From the IMG/VR virus record IMGVR_UViG_3300015371_000185, positions 1 to 23,376 of that record: DNA of 23,376 nucleotides; one strand, 5' to 3'. A program made the position numbers and the translations under genes. Source of the stretch: a virus. Below are positions 1 to 6,447 of the stretch, in pieces (positions within the stretch are counted from its first letter, which is position 1; each line of letters starts with the position of its first letter). The notes under the pieces are model-generated. The model made no database searches. It had not been told where the DNA came from and was given only the letters and a program-made list of their open reading frames with translations.

Positions 1-221
1 CTCGATTGCGTGCAAAACCATATCAGGAATTTCCGGGTCAAGGGGTTTTGCGTGGCGCGGTCCCGGCGGGTTCCCCGGAACGGGCGCGAACTTCCCCGCG
101 CCTAACTAATGGGGAAAAGGGCCCCGGCGCCGCCCTGGGGACCGCTGCGGGCGGGAATAGCCACCCGGCCGCGCCGGAACGCCCGGTTTTACGCAACAAA
201 AATAGTTAGAGGTCGCACGCT
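1..221. other. Noncoding leader upstream of small terminase
   Basis: No convincing gene is seen here. A 67-codon frame runs through it but has no good ribosome binding site and a composition that looks like untranslated DNA. The stretch holds short G/C dyads, for example GTTCC-CC-GGAAC at 70-81, and turns A/T-rich at about 186-208 just before the terminase gene. A cos or pac packaging site often lies next to the small terminase gene, so this is a natural place for one, but I see no diagnostic sequence. The segment may be truncated at the window edge. Confidence 0.5.
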
Positions 222-680
222 ATGTCCCGCAGGCCTACCGCCACGATTTTGAAATTGATACAAGGCGACGCGCACAAAGCGCGGCACCGCGACGACGCGC
301 CGAAAATTGCCGCGCTGCCGGTCGTCCCGCCCGGGTGCGTACTCGCGCCCGAGGAAAAAGAAATGTGGTCGTGGTTAATGGAACACGTAGCCGTGCCCGG
401 GGTGCACGGCACCGGCGACGGCGCCGCATTCGTAAAGATTGCGCGCCTATGGGCCCGGGTTAATCAGGTCGACAGTCGCCTAACTAACCAAGGGCTGATA
501 ATGAAATCGCCGCAGGGCAAGCCAGAACTACAACCGTACACGCGCCTTAGCCGCGATCTATGGCAGCAGCTAGGCCTAGCGTTAGCCGAGGTCGGCGCAA
601 CGCCTGCAGGCCGCGTCCGAATTTCAGGACCGCGCGAACTTTCCGCGCCGGGGGTCACCTCATGGGACGAAATAGACTAG
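222..680 (+). CDS. terS: Terminase small subunit, P27 family
   Basis: This 152 aa protein is the DNA-recognition subunit of the packaging motor. The N-terminus (RPTATILKLIQGDAHKAR, residues 4-21) matches the family opening in which an 'RPT..LKL.QGN..K' motif precedes a proline-rich stretch. The C-terminal half has the family pattern 'YTRLSRDLWQQLGLALAEVGATPAGRVRI', where a leucine-rich helix leads to the conserved 'G.TP..R.R' turn. ATG 222 follows GAGG at 209-212 with acceptable spacing. The length is usual for P27-type small subunits. The gene overlaps the next by 19 bp. The large terminase partner is not adjacent: six genes separate them, which is unusual. Confidence 0.88.
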   Translation: MSRRPTATILKLIQGDAHKARHRDDAPKIAALPVVPPGCVLAPEEKEMWSWLMEHVAVPGVHGTGDGAAFVKIARLWARVNQVDSRLTNQGLIMKSPQGKPELQPYTRLSRDLWQQLGLALAEVGATPAGRVRISGPRELSAPGVTSWDEID

Positions 681-988
681 CGCCGCCGCCGACCTCGTCC
701 GACCTCTACCTAGACGGCTATCTATTGGTCCGGATCACGGCGCCGCACTTTTGCGCCGGGCTGCGGGTGCTGCGCGCGGGCAATGTTTGCGCGCCGATCC
801 TGCGTTACATGCGGGACTGGTCCGTACGGCAAATAATGGATTACTGCAGGCATATGGGGTGGCGGTTCGAAATAATCGACCTACGCGGACCGGACACGCT
901 GGCCCCGGCGAACTTCGAACCGCCGCCCGACATTGCCGACGTTATCGACGTGGAAAAAACGCCTACACCGAAAAGGGGGGAACCGTGA
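662..988 (+). CDS. Conserved phage protein, about 108 aa
   Basis: A reading frame extends upstream to 560, but ATG 662, preceded by a G-run at 650-654, is the better start and gives 108 aa. The core reads 'LVRITAPHFCAGL', then 'APILRYMRDWS' and 'YCRHMGWRFEIIDL'. This resembles a small protein family seen in many proteobacterial phages, in which an 'I.APHF.AG' motif is followed by a helix and a 'GW' strand. I cannot assign a function. It ends in TGA at 986-988, sharing four bases (GTGA) with the start of the following pectate-lyase-like gene, so translation is probably coupled. The C-terminal 20 residues are acidic and proline-rich. Confidence 0.72.
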   Translation: MGRNRLAPPPTSSDLYLDGYLLVRITAPHFCAGLRVLRAGNVCAPILRYMRDWSVRQIMDYCRHMGWRFEIIDLRGPDTLAPANFEPPPDIADVIDVEKTPTPKRGEP

Positions 989-2502
989 ATACATGGCCTT
1001 ATCAGTCGACACCCTATCTATCCGCGCTGCCCGGTGTTGGCGGGCCGGGGCTGGACGTGAGCGCGGGCGACCTCCCCTCCAAACTCTACTTTGTGACGTC
1101 GACCGAGAATAAAAAAGAGGGCGGGCCCGATCCGCGCGGGCCTAACTGCTACTCGGGAACCTTCTGGTATTGCTGGTATGCAGACCAGGGCGAGGGGTTT
1201 TCTAAATTCACGTTTCCATTTCGCGGCGGTTATTGCTACCTGGGGCGCGCCATGAATGGCCCGGAGCGCGCGAACTTCGATTACGTCGGGCACGCGGCCC
1301 CGGGCGCCGGGCTATTCGTGCAGACCGCCGACCTACGCGTACGCGGGTCTAACTCCCGCGTGTGGCATCTACCCTCATGGGTCGGCGATCTGCCCTCGGT
1401 CGACGGGCCCGACGAATTTAAGGCGGACATGCGCGACGCCTTGGGGGCGAGTTCTAACAATGTCGATATCAACCGCGTGGCATTTATCAATTGCGAAGCG
1501 CGCTTCAGCATGGACGAGGGGATAGAGGTCTGGTACGAGGCGCAAGGGACCTCCTGCATTCGCTGCGCGATTTTCGATCCGCTGCATATACCCCCGGATT
1601 TCGCAATGGGCGAGGGTTCGCACCACGAGGCGGGCACGGACCACGGTTACGGGCATCTAGTCGGCGGGCGGGCTGACTACTCTCTAGCTATGCAAAACCT
1701 CTACGCGCATACGACCGGGCGTAATCCCCTGGTCGCAGCGCCTAACCACGCGCATATAAACAATTTGCACTATAACCACGGGCGCCCATACGTCGGGCGC
1801 GGCGAGGCGCTGCAAATCGACGACAACGGCGAACACAACGCCGACGCGGGTCAGTCGATGCAATGTAACTGTGTCGGTAACGTGACGGTGCGCGGCCCGG
1901 AACAAGGCGACTCGTTAACCCTCGCGAGGGTCGACGATGTAACGCCCGGGTCTACTGGTCATTCGTCTAACAATGTTTGTTACGGCTGGCCTAGCCCCGA
2001 GTCGCAGAATGGCTTTTTTTTCGAAGCACCGGACGGCTATCTGCAGGCGACGCTGCGGCGCGGCGCGTGGCCCCTGGGACTCGGGAACAATCTAAACGGA
2101 GTGCGTAAACCTTGCCGCGATCCGCTGCACCCGACGGTGCAGGAGGGGCTGGGTTTCGCGCAACTGATCCGCGAAACCGTCGGGTGTATGCCCGCGCGCC
2201 GCTACCTGTACAAGGGCGGCGTTAACAAGGTCTGCGATCAGATAGACGCGGCTATCCGGGGACTAGCTAGCGGGCCGCAATATATAAACACGGTCGACGA
2301 GGCGGGCGGGTGGCCCGAGGTCCCAACGCTTTCCGTCGACCCATTAGACCCCGGCGACGAATGGCACGCGCCGCTGCCGTTAGGCGCGGACCGCGACGAG
2401 GTCCTATTAGACGGGACCTTTTCGGACGGCAGTTCGAAAATCGGCTACAGCCGACTTCGGGCGTGGATCATAGAGGAATATTTGCGCAAGCTAGGTAGAT
2501 AG
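985..2502 (+). CDS. Pectate-lyase-like right-handed beta-helix protein
   Basis: The frame is open from 751, but GTG 985 (GTGA overlap with the previous gene, G-rich stretch 974-980) is preferred and gives 505 aa. The middle (about residues 165-300) resembles polysaccharide lyase family 1: an acidic 'MDEGIEVWY' strand, 'SHHEAGTDHGYGHLVGG', then 'NLYAHTTGRNPL' (about 236-248) and 'HINNLHYNHG' (about 256-265). In family 1 lyases the 'HN.F....R.P' and 'NN.YN' segments form the active-site helix turns, so the Arg near residue 245 is the candidate catalytic residue. There is no signal peptide and no recognisable tail-attachment domain. About a dozen cysteines are spread along it. It may be a virion-associated or released depolymerase, or a protein using the fold for binding. 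Its place between terminase genes gives no direct clue. Confidence 0.7.
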   Translation: MNTWPYQSTPYLSALPGVGGPGLDVSAGDLPSKLYFVTSTENKKEGGPDPRGPNCYSGTFWYCWYADQGEGFSKFTFPFRGGYCYLGRAMNGPERANFDYVGHAAPGAGLFVQTADLRVRGSNSRVWHLPSWVGDLPSVDGPDEFKADMRDALGASSNNVDINRVAFINCEARFSMDEGIEVWYEAQGTSCIRCAIFDPLHIPPDFAMGEGSHHEAGTDHGYGHLVGGRADYSLAMQNLYAHTTGRNPLVAAPNHAHINNLHYNHGRPYVGRGEALQIDDNGEHNADAGQSMQCNCVGNVTVRGPEQGDSLTLARVDDVTPGSTGHSSNNVCYGWPSPESQNGFFFEAPDGYLQATLRRGAWPLGLGNNLNGVRKPCRDPLHPTVQEGLGFAQLIRETVGCMPARRYLYKGGVNKVCDQIDAAIRGLASGPQYINTVDEAGGWPEVPTLSVDPLDPGDEWHAPLPLGADRDEVLLDGTFSDGSSKIGYSRLRAWIIEEYLRKLGR

Positions 2503-2510
2503 GAGGTTGC

Positions 2511-2993
2511 ATGTATATTTTCGAAGGGGTGGCTATTAACTGGCGTAACGTGTGGTATGCGCTGCCCCTCGGGGGCGCGGGCGACAAGGACCCTAACGTT
2601 CAGCGCTGGCGCATGTACTTTTCCGACGAGCACTATCTAGATATTACCGTGCGTGGCGACCCGGACGACCAGTTAGGCGAGGTCGCTATCGTGCCAGCCG
2701 CGCCGGGGTTTTTCGTGGTGGAGCCCGTCTACTCCGACTTTGCGGACGGCGAGCCTAAAGAGTCGCAGCAGTCGCCCGTAATTGCGTGGCGGATTTTCAA
2801 CGGCAAGACCGAAGCGGTAACGGTCGAAAACAATTTTGGTACGCACGGGATTTTGCAGCCCGATGGAACGGTAGTCGAACCGGACGAAACCACGTTCGAA
2901 ACATTGGCGGCATGGATGACGGAAATTCGGCGCCGCGAGTCGCAAAAGCGCCAAATCCGCGACGCCGATCCGGAAACCGAGAGTATTCAGTAG
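2511..2993 (+). CDS. Hypothetical phage protein, 160 aa
   Basis: I do not recognise this protein. It is acidic, rich in aromatic residues and beta-prone, for example 'WRMYFSDEHYLDITVRG' and 'VAIVPAAPGFFVVEPVYSD', and ends in a charged helix (about residues 130-160). There is no signal peptide or membrane segment. The start is well defined: ATG 2511 follows a perfect AGGAGG at 2501-2506 with a 4-base spacer, among the strongest ribosome binding sites in the window. That site overlaps the stop of the pectate-lyase-like gene, suggesting the two are translated together. A binding or virion accessory role alongside that gene is possible but not shown. Confidence 0.7.
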   Translation: MYIFEGVAINWRNVWYALPLGGAGDKDPNVQRWRMYFSDEHYLDITVRGDPDDQLGEVAIVPAAPGFFVVEPVYSDFADGEPKESQQSPVIAWRIFNGKTEAVTVENNFGTHGILQPDGTVVEPDETTFETLAAWMTEIRRRESQKRQIRDADPETESIQ

Positions 2994-3005
2994 ATAGGAG
3001 GCTTT

Positions 3006-3143
3006 ATGCTTACTGTAATGATAATCCTGGTATTGGGCGCCCTGGTCGCGGCGATTGTGTCCGCAATGGGAAAGGCGCCGTTATGGGTGGCGGTTGTGTT
3101 GTTAGCCGTGGCAATGGCGCTACAGGTGTTGCCGGTTCGATAG
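3006..3143 (+). CDS. Small two-helix membrane protein, 45 aa
   Basis: A 45-codon gene starts at ATG 3006, 4 bases after a perfect AGGAGG (2996-3001), and ends at TAG 3141-3143. The product opens MLTVMIILVLGALVAAIVSA, followed by a short turn with Lys and Pro and a second hydrophobic run (about residues 26-43), ending VLPVR. It therefore looks like two short transmembrane segments joined by a tight loop. Size and topology would suit a holin-like protein or other small phage membrane protein, but no lysin is present nearby, so I assign no function. It is easily missed because of its length, but its RBS is as strong as that of the gene before it. Confidence 0.72.
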   Translation: MLTVMIILVLGALVAAIVSAMGKAPLWVAVVLLAVAMALQVLPVR

Positions 3144-3175
3144 TTGTTACTCACTAACCAGCGAAGGGGTTAGAC

Positions 3176-3463
3176 ATGACGCGCATCTTTGCCGACACGG
3201 GCGGGAGTGGGGAATTCATTATACAAACCACGGCGCTAGATTTAGACGCCTATCTAGCGGAGTTCTCCGAAGCATTGGCCGAGGCGTTGAAACTTTCCAA
3301 AGACGAGGGCGACTTAGCCGCGTTCGGCATACTTAAAAACGCAATGCCGATTGCCTTTAAGTTATCCGGCTATCGGGCGGACACGGTTAACGAGTCGCGC
3401 ACGCTCGCGTGCGGCACTATCGACCCGCATAAGTGTAAGGTAGTTAGTAGTGCTGGACGATAA
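3176..3463 (+). CDS. Hypothetical phage protein, 95 aa
   Basis: I do not recognise this gene. ATG 3176 follows GAAGGGG at 3163-3169. After a short N-terminal stretch the protein is strongly helical (about residues 25-65; 'LAEFSEALAEALKLSKDEG'), acidic, and ends with a small basic Cys-containing tail. It overlaps the start of the next gene by 14 bases. Its position in a run of small genes between the two terminase genes suggests an accessory protein, possibly acting with the following 190 aa protein. Confidence 0.6.
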   Translation: MTRIFADTGGSGEFIIQTTALDLDAYLAEFSEALAEALKLSKDEGDLAAFGILKNAMPIAFKLSGYRADTVNESRTLACGTIDPHKCKVVSSAGR

Positions 3464-4022
3464 CTACCACGACGCGCTACCCATCATTAAGCGCTTACGC
3501 TCGCACGGTCTAGAGGACACGGGATTTACCACGGACCGCAGCGACGGTAAATGCTACCGGTACATGCGCCGGATGTTAGCGGGCGCCTGGACTAATAGCG
3601 GGCTATCGCGCGAGGGCTATCTAATCTCAAAACGCCACGTCGACGCTATCGGGTTCGCGGCCCTATGGGCGGCACAAACGGAGTCGGACCTTATGAACGT
3701 AATAGACGAACTGCACACTAACTACGACGCCGCCGCGAAACTATGGGACGCGTATAAAGATCGCCTGCACGAGTTCCGCAGCGCGGTAAAAAACGACGTC
3801 GCGAGCCTTGAGGCGGCGGCGCGCAAGACAGCGGACGCCGCCGTGCGGATTAACAAGTCCTACGCGGAAGTATTCGCGCAATTGAATGGGGACGAAATGG
3901 CGCGCGCGATTGACAACGCCGAACGACTAGCTAGGGCGCTGGACGCAATCGCGCACCTGCAGGGCCATAGACTCATGTTCGCCGTGGTCGACCAGGGGGG
4001 CGCTAACGGCGTCGGTGTATAG
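3450..4022 (+). CDS. Hypothetical helical phage protein, 190 aa
   Basis: The start is GTG 3450, inside the last codons of the previous gene; TAAGG at 3436-3440 is a possible ribosome binding site. The product has a basic N-terminal third ('RSDGKCYRYMRRML', 'SKRHVDAIGFAALWAAQ') and a long helical, likely coiled-coil, stretch from about residue 85 to 170 rich in Ala, Asp, Lys and Arg. There are no membrane segments. I do not recognise the family. Such a helical protein just ahead of the large terminase could be structural or DNA-associated, but this is speculation. Confidence 0.62.
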   Translation: MLDDNYHDALPIIKRLRSHGLEDTGFTTDRSDGKCYRYMRRMLAGAWTNSGLSREGYLISKRHVDAIGFAALWAAQTESDLMNVIDELHTNYDAAAKLWDAYKDRLHEFRSAVKNDVASLEAAARKTADAAVRINKSYAEVFAQLNGDEMARAIDNAERLARALDAIAHLQGHRLMFAVVDQGGANGVGV

Positions 4023-4025
4023 TTG

Positions 4026-4047
4026 CGCCCGGCAATGATTGCGGGCG
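4026..4047. promoter_or_regulatory. Near-perfect dyad before large terminase
   Basis: Two arms, CGCCCGGCAAT and ATTGCGGGCG, lie head to head around a single G, with one unpaired base in the left arm. A one-base loop is too tight for an RNA hairpin, so the dyad would suit a dimeric DNA-binding protein. The right arm runs into the first copy of the three-copy leader element. Function is inferred only. Confidence 0.4.
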
Positions 4048-4067
4048 ACGGTTGCATCCGGTCCCGC
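4041..4067 (+). repeat. Leader element copy 1, upstream of terL
   Basis: The core CGGGCGACGGTTGCATCCGG is shared with two further copies at 6285-6309 and 6448-6474. In all three a CGGG arm at the left and a CCCGC arm at the right can pair around the core. The element ends 16 bases before the GTG start of the large terminase, so it lies in the leader of that gene. It could be a promoter part, an operator or an RNA element. See the finding on the three copies. Confidence 0.7.
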
Positions 4068-4083
4068 GCGTCAGGGGTGGCGC

Positions 4084-6018
4084 GTGGATCAGATAGACCT
4101 ACCGGATTTAGAGCCTAAGAAAAAACGCGGGCGTCCGCACAAATACGCAGACCCCGAGGCGCGCCGCGCGGCGCGGGTTGCCGCCCGGCGCGAGGCGCGC
4201 CGCATTGCAAAGGAAAAGCTAAAGGGCCACGGCGCCGACGTGCGCGCGCGCGCGGTGCAGCTACGCCTGCAGGCCCTCGCGCCGAAGTCCGCCGACCTAG
4301 ACGTTAGGGACGACGATCTAAAGGACATTGCCGCCACCCTGCCGAACGTCGCCGAGGCGCTGCAATACGTGCGCGACATTCTAACTAGCCGCATCCCCGC
4401 GTGTTCCTGGGTTCGTATGGCGTGCGAACGGCACGAACGCGACGAGGCGCGTATAGAGTCCGACGCGTTCCCTTTTACGTTCGACGCGCGCAAGGCGGAA
4501 AGGGCGCTGCGCGCTATTCAGATGTTCCGGGAAATTCGCGGGCCGCGCGCCGGTAAGTGTTTCCGGTTCGGTCCGTGGCAGAAGTTCCTGGTCGCCTCTA
4601 TGTTCGGCTGGACTAACAAGGCTACCCGTATGCGCCGATTCCGCTACGTGTTCGTCGCGGTCCCCAAGGGCAACGGCAAGAGTTCGTTAGCCGCGACCAT
4701 TGCGCTTTTTATGCTAGCCGTCGACGGCGAGGGCGGCGCCGAAGTCTACGCGGCGGCGGTGACGCGCGATCAGGCGCGAATTGTTTTCAACCTCGCGCAG
4801 CATATGGCGCGGCAGGACGGCGCCTTTCGCGCTAAGTACGGGGTAGAGGTCGGCGCGCACGCCATTACGCAGACCGCGACCGCGTCTATCTGCCGTCCGC
4901 TATCGCGCGACGCGAACGCCCTGGACGGGCTCAATATTCACCTTGCGGTGTTAGACGAACTCGCGGCGCACAAGTCCCGCGAGGTGCACGATGTTTTAGT
5001 AACCGCAACCGGCAAGCGGTCGCAACCGATGATTCTATCTATTACCACGGCGGGAAATAACCAGTCAGGCATCGGGTTCGAACAATGGCGCTACGCGCAG
5101 CGCGTGTTAGCGCAGGAAACTGTCGACGAATCGTTTTTCGGATTGATCTACACGATAGACGATGCGGACGACTGGCAAAGCCCCGAGTCCTGGGCGAAGG
5201 CTAACCCGAACTTTGGGACCAGCGTGCACCCCGACGTAATAGCTAGTCTCGCGCACCGCGCCTCACAAATAGCTAGCCAGCAAAACGCCTTCAAGCAAAA
5301 GCATTTAAACCTATGGACTAACGCGGCGGTCGCCTGGGCTAACATGATTGCATGGGACCAGTGCGCCGACCCTGCCCTAACCGAAAACGATTTCAAGGGC
5401 GAGCAATGCGTTATAGGTCTGGACCTCGCGGCAAAGATAGACCTAGCCGCGCGCGTTAAATTGTTCGCGCGCACAATCGACGGGGTTACGCATTACTACG
5501 TGTTCGCGCAGTTCTATCTACCCGAGGCGACGATATTTGACGGGCGTAATGCATCCTATGGAACGTGGCACGCGGACAACTGGATAACCGGGACGCCCGG
5601 CGAGGTTATAGATTTCGAACGCATACAATCCGACATCCTGCAGGATGCGACCGACCACGTAATATTAGACGTCGCCTACGATCCCTGGCAGGCGTTGAAA
5701 CTAGCTAGTGAGTTAGCCGCCAAGGACGTGCCCGTTATCGAGTACCGCCCGACCGTCGCGAACTTCTCGCCCGCCATGAAAGAGATAGACGCCCTTATCC
5801 GGCAGCGGCGCCTGCACCACAACGGTAACCCGGTACTACGTTGGAACGTGTCATGTTGCGAGGTGGCGGAAGATTTCAAAGGAAACATTTTCCCGCGCAA
5901 GGACCGCGACAACCCCCTGCAGAAAATCGACGGACTGATAGCGCTACTCATGGCAATGGGTCGGCGCATGGTTTTGGAGTCCGAAGGCTCTAGCGAACCG
6001 ACGCTAACCTTTGTCTGA
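4084..6018 (+). CDS. terL: Terminase large subunit
   Basis: This is the ATPase/nuclease of the DNA packaging motor. Starting at GTG 4084 (after AGGGG, 4073-4077) it has 644 aa; an upstream TTG at 4039 would translate the leader element and is rejected. Seen motifs: Walker A VPKGNGKS (about 193-200), Walker B 'LAVLDE' (about 287-292), a coupling-like 'SITTAGNN', then the RNase-H-like nuclease with acidic residues in GLDLA (Asp ~447), 'DVAYDPWQA' (~530-538) and 'KIDG' (Asp ~616). These place it in the Terminase_1 type. The first ~45 residues are an extra, very basic region beginning 'KKKRGRPHKY', which resembles an AT-hook, followed by an Arg/Ala-rich helix. Gene context (prohead protease next) fits. 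The partner small subunit is 3.4 kb upstream. Confidence 0.95.
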   Translation: MDQIDLPDLEPKKKRGRPHKYADPEARRAARVAARREARRIAKEKLKGHGADVRARAVQLRLQALAPKSADLDVRDDDLKDIAATLPNVAEALQYVRDILTSRIPACSWVRMACERHERDEARIESDAFPFTFDARKAERALRAIQMFREIRGPRAGKCFRFGPWQKFLVASMFGWTNKATRMRRFRYVFVAVPKGNGKSSLAATIALFMLAVDGEGGAEVYAAAVTRDQARIVFNLAQHMARQDGAFRAKYGVEVGAHAITQTATASICRPLSRDANALDGLNIHLAVLDELAAHKSREVHDVLVTATGKRSQPMILSITTAGNNQSGIGFEQWRYAQRVLAQETVDESFFGLIYTIDDADDWQSPESWAKANPNFGTSVHPDVIASLAHRASQIASQQNAFKQKHLNLWTNAAVAWANMIAWDQCADPALTENDFKGEQCVIGLDLAAKIDLAARVKLFARTIDGVTHYYVFAQFYLPEATIFDGRNASYGTWHADNWITGTPGEVIDFERIQSDILQDATDHVILDVAYDPWQALKLASELAAKDVPVIEYRPTVANFSPAMKEIDALIRQRRLHHNGNPVLRWNVSCCEVAEDFKGNIFPRKDRDNPLQKIDGLIALLMAMGRRMVLESEGSSEPTLTFV

Positions 6019-6030
6019 CGCGCCGGGCGC

Positions 6031-6064
6031 CGCGAACGCAGGCACACGCCCTGCCGCGTTCGCG
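6031..6064 (+). terminator. Inverted repeat downstream of terL
   Basis: CGCGAACGC (6031-6039) and GCGTTCGCG (6056-6064) are perfectly complementary around a 16-base spacer that can add a short AGG/CCT pairing. It begins 12 bases after the terL stop codon. There is no T-run after it, so it does not look like a classic intrinsic terminator. It could be a partial terminator, an mRNA 3' stabiliser or a protein-binding dyad. Confidence 0.4.
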
Positions 6065-6153
6065 CCGTCGGCGGTGTCAGCGGTGCGGGTCCTGGGGCGC
6101 GCCCGCCTACGGGCCCGAGAATTCGTTTAAACAAATGCGTTACCGGCGCGCGA

Positions 6154-6181
6154 TTGCATATCGCGCAAACACAAATAGTAT
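6154..6181 (+). promoter_or_regulatory. Weak promoter-like pair in AT-rich patch
   Basis: TTGCAT (6154-6159) and TAGTAT (6176-6181) are separated by 16 bases and lie in the most AT-rich stretch of the intergenic region, ahead of the capsid genes. They match the sigma-70 consensus at only 3 and 4 of 6 positions, so this is a candidate placed mainly by context. Confidence 0.25.
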
Positions 6182-6227
6182 TCGCGCGCTGGTAATAGTT
6201 AGGCGGACCGTAGTTAGGGCGCGGGCC

Positions 6228-6243
6228 CGTTCCACGTGGAACA
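6228..6243. promoter_or_regulatory. parS-like ParB binding site
   Basis: The 14-bp perfect palindrome GTTCCACGTGGAAC (6229-6242), read with its flanks as CGTTCCACGTGGAACA, matches the bacterial chromosomal parS variant TGTTCCACGTGGAACA at 15 of 16 positions; only the first base differs. In bacteria ParB dimers load at such sites as CTP-dependent clamps and spread along DNA. No parA or parB gene is in the window, so a host ParB would be the likely partner. It lies in the long intergenic region between terL and the capsid genes. I noticed no second CACGTG core in the window. Confidence 0.75.
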
Positions 6244-6284
6244 TTTGACGCGCGCGCCCGCTACCCCTATCGTCCCGCGCCATT

Positions 6285-6309
6285 CGGGCGACGGTTGCAT
6301 CCGGCCCGC
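6285..6309 (+). repeat. Leader element copy 2
   Basis: The same 20-base core as copy 1, CGGGCGACGGTTGCATCCGG, is followed by CCCGC, which can pair with the left arm. It ends 20 bases before ATG 6330 of a possible 34-codon ORF and starts 42 bases after the parS-like palindrome. A CCCG lies 7 bases upstream of the left CGGG and could compete for pairing, as in the other copies. Confidence 0.7.
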
Positions 6310-6329
6310 AGGCAAGCAAAAGGGAAACC

Positions 6330-6434
6330 ATGCAGCCCGCGCGCCTCCCCGACGATATCCGACACCGGCCCGGCAGCAAAAACCGCGACCGTTCCCCGCG
6401 CCCTGCAATCCCGCCCGCCCCGCCGCGACGCTAA
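6330..6434 (+). CDS. Possible mini-ORF, 34 aa, basic and proline-rich
   Basis: ATG 6330 follows an AAAGGGAAA stretch (6318-6326), which makes a fair ribosome binding site, and the frame closes at TAA 6432-6434. The product starts MQPARLPDDIRHRPGSKNRD and is basic with many Pro and Arg residues. It could be a leader peptide tied to the repeated element before it, or chance, since Pro/Arg-rich frames are easily generated in GC-rich noncoding DNA. The placement of a leader element before it, as before two genuine genes, is the main argument for it. Confidence 0.3.
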   Translation: MQPARLPDDIRHRPGSKNRDRSPRPAIPPAPPRR

Positions 6435-6447
6435 CTAGTCCCGAATC

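Noticed and set aside
1-221. cos/pac site upstream of the small terminase
   Set aside because: The position is plausible, but I can see no characteristic motif or cohesive-end dyad strong enough to call it.
751-984. Upstream extension of the pectate-lyase-like frame
   Set aside because: It lies entirely within the previous gene in another frame; GTG 985 forms a GTGA overlap with that gene's stop.
4039-4083. TTG start extending the large terminase by 15 codons
   Set aside because: It would translate the leader element, lacks a ribosome binding site, and GTG 4084 has AGGGG upstream.
6111-6132. Cluster of restriction-type palindromes (GGGCCC, GAATTC, GTTTAAAC)
   Set aside because: It looks cloning-site-like, but the surrounding sequence continues with the phage's own composition and no vector sequence is seen; chance in an AT-rich patch is enough.
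6140-6408. Minus-strand frames over the intergenic region
   Set aside because: No ribosome binding site or family-like sequence; one merely translates the parS-like palindrome.
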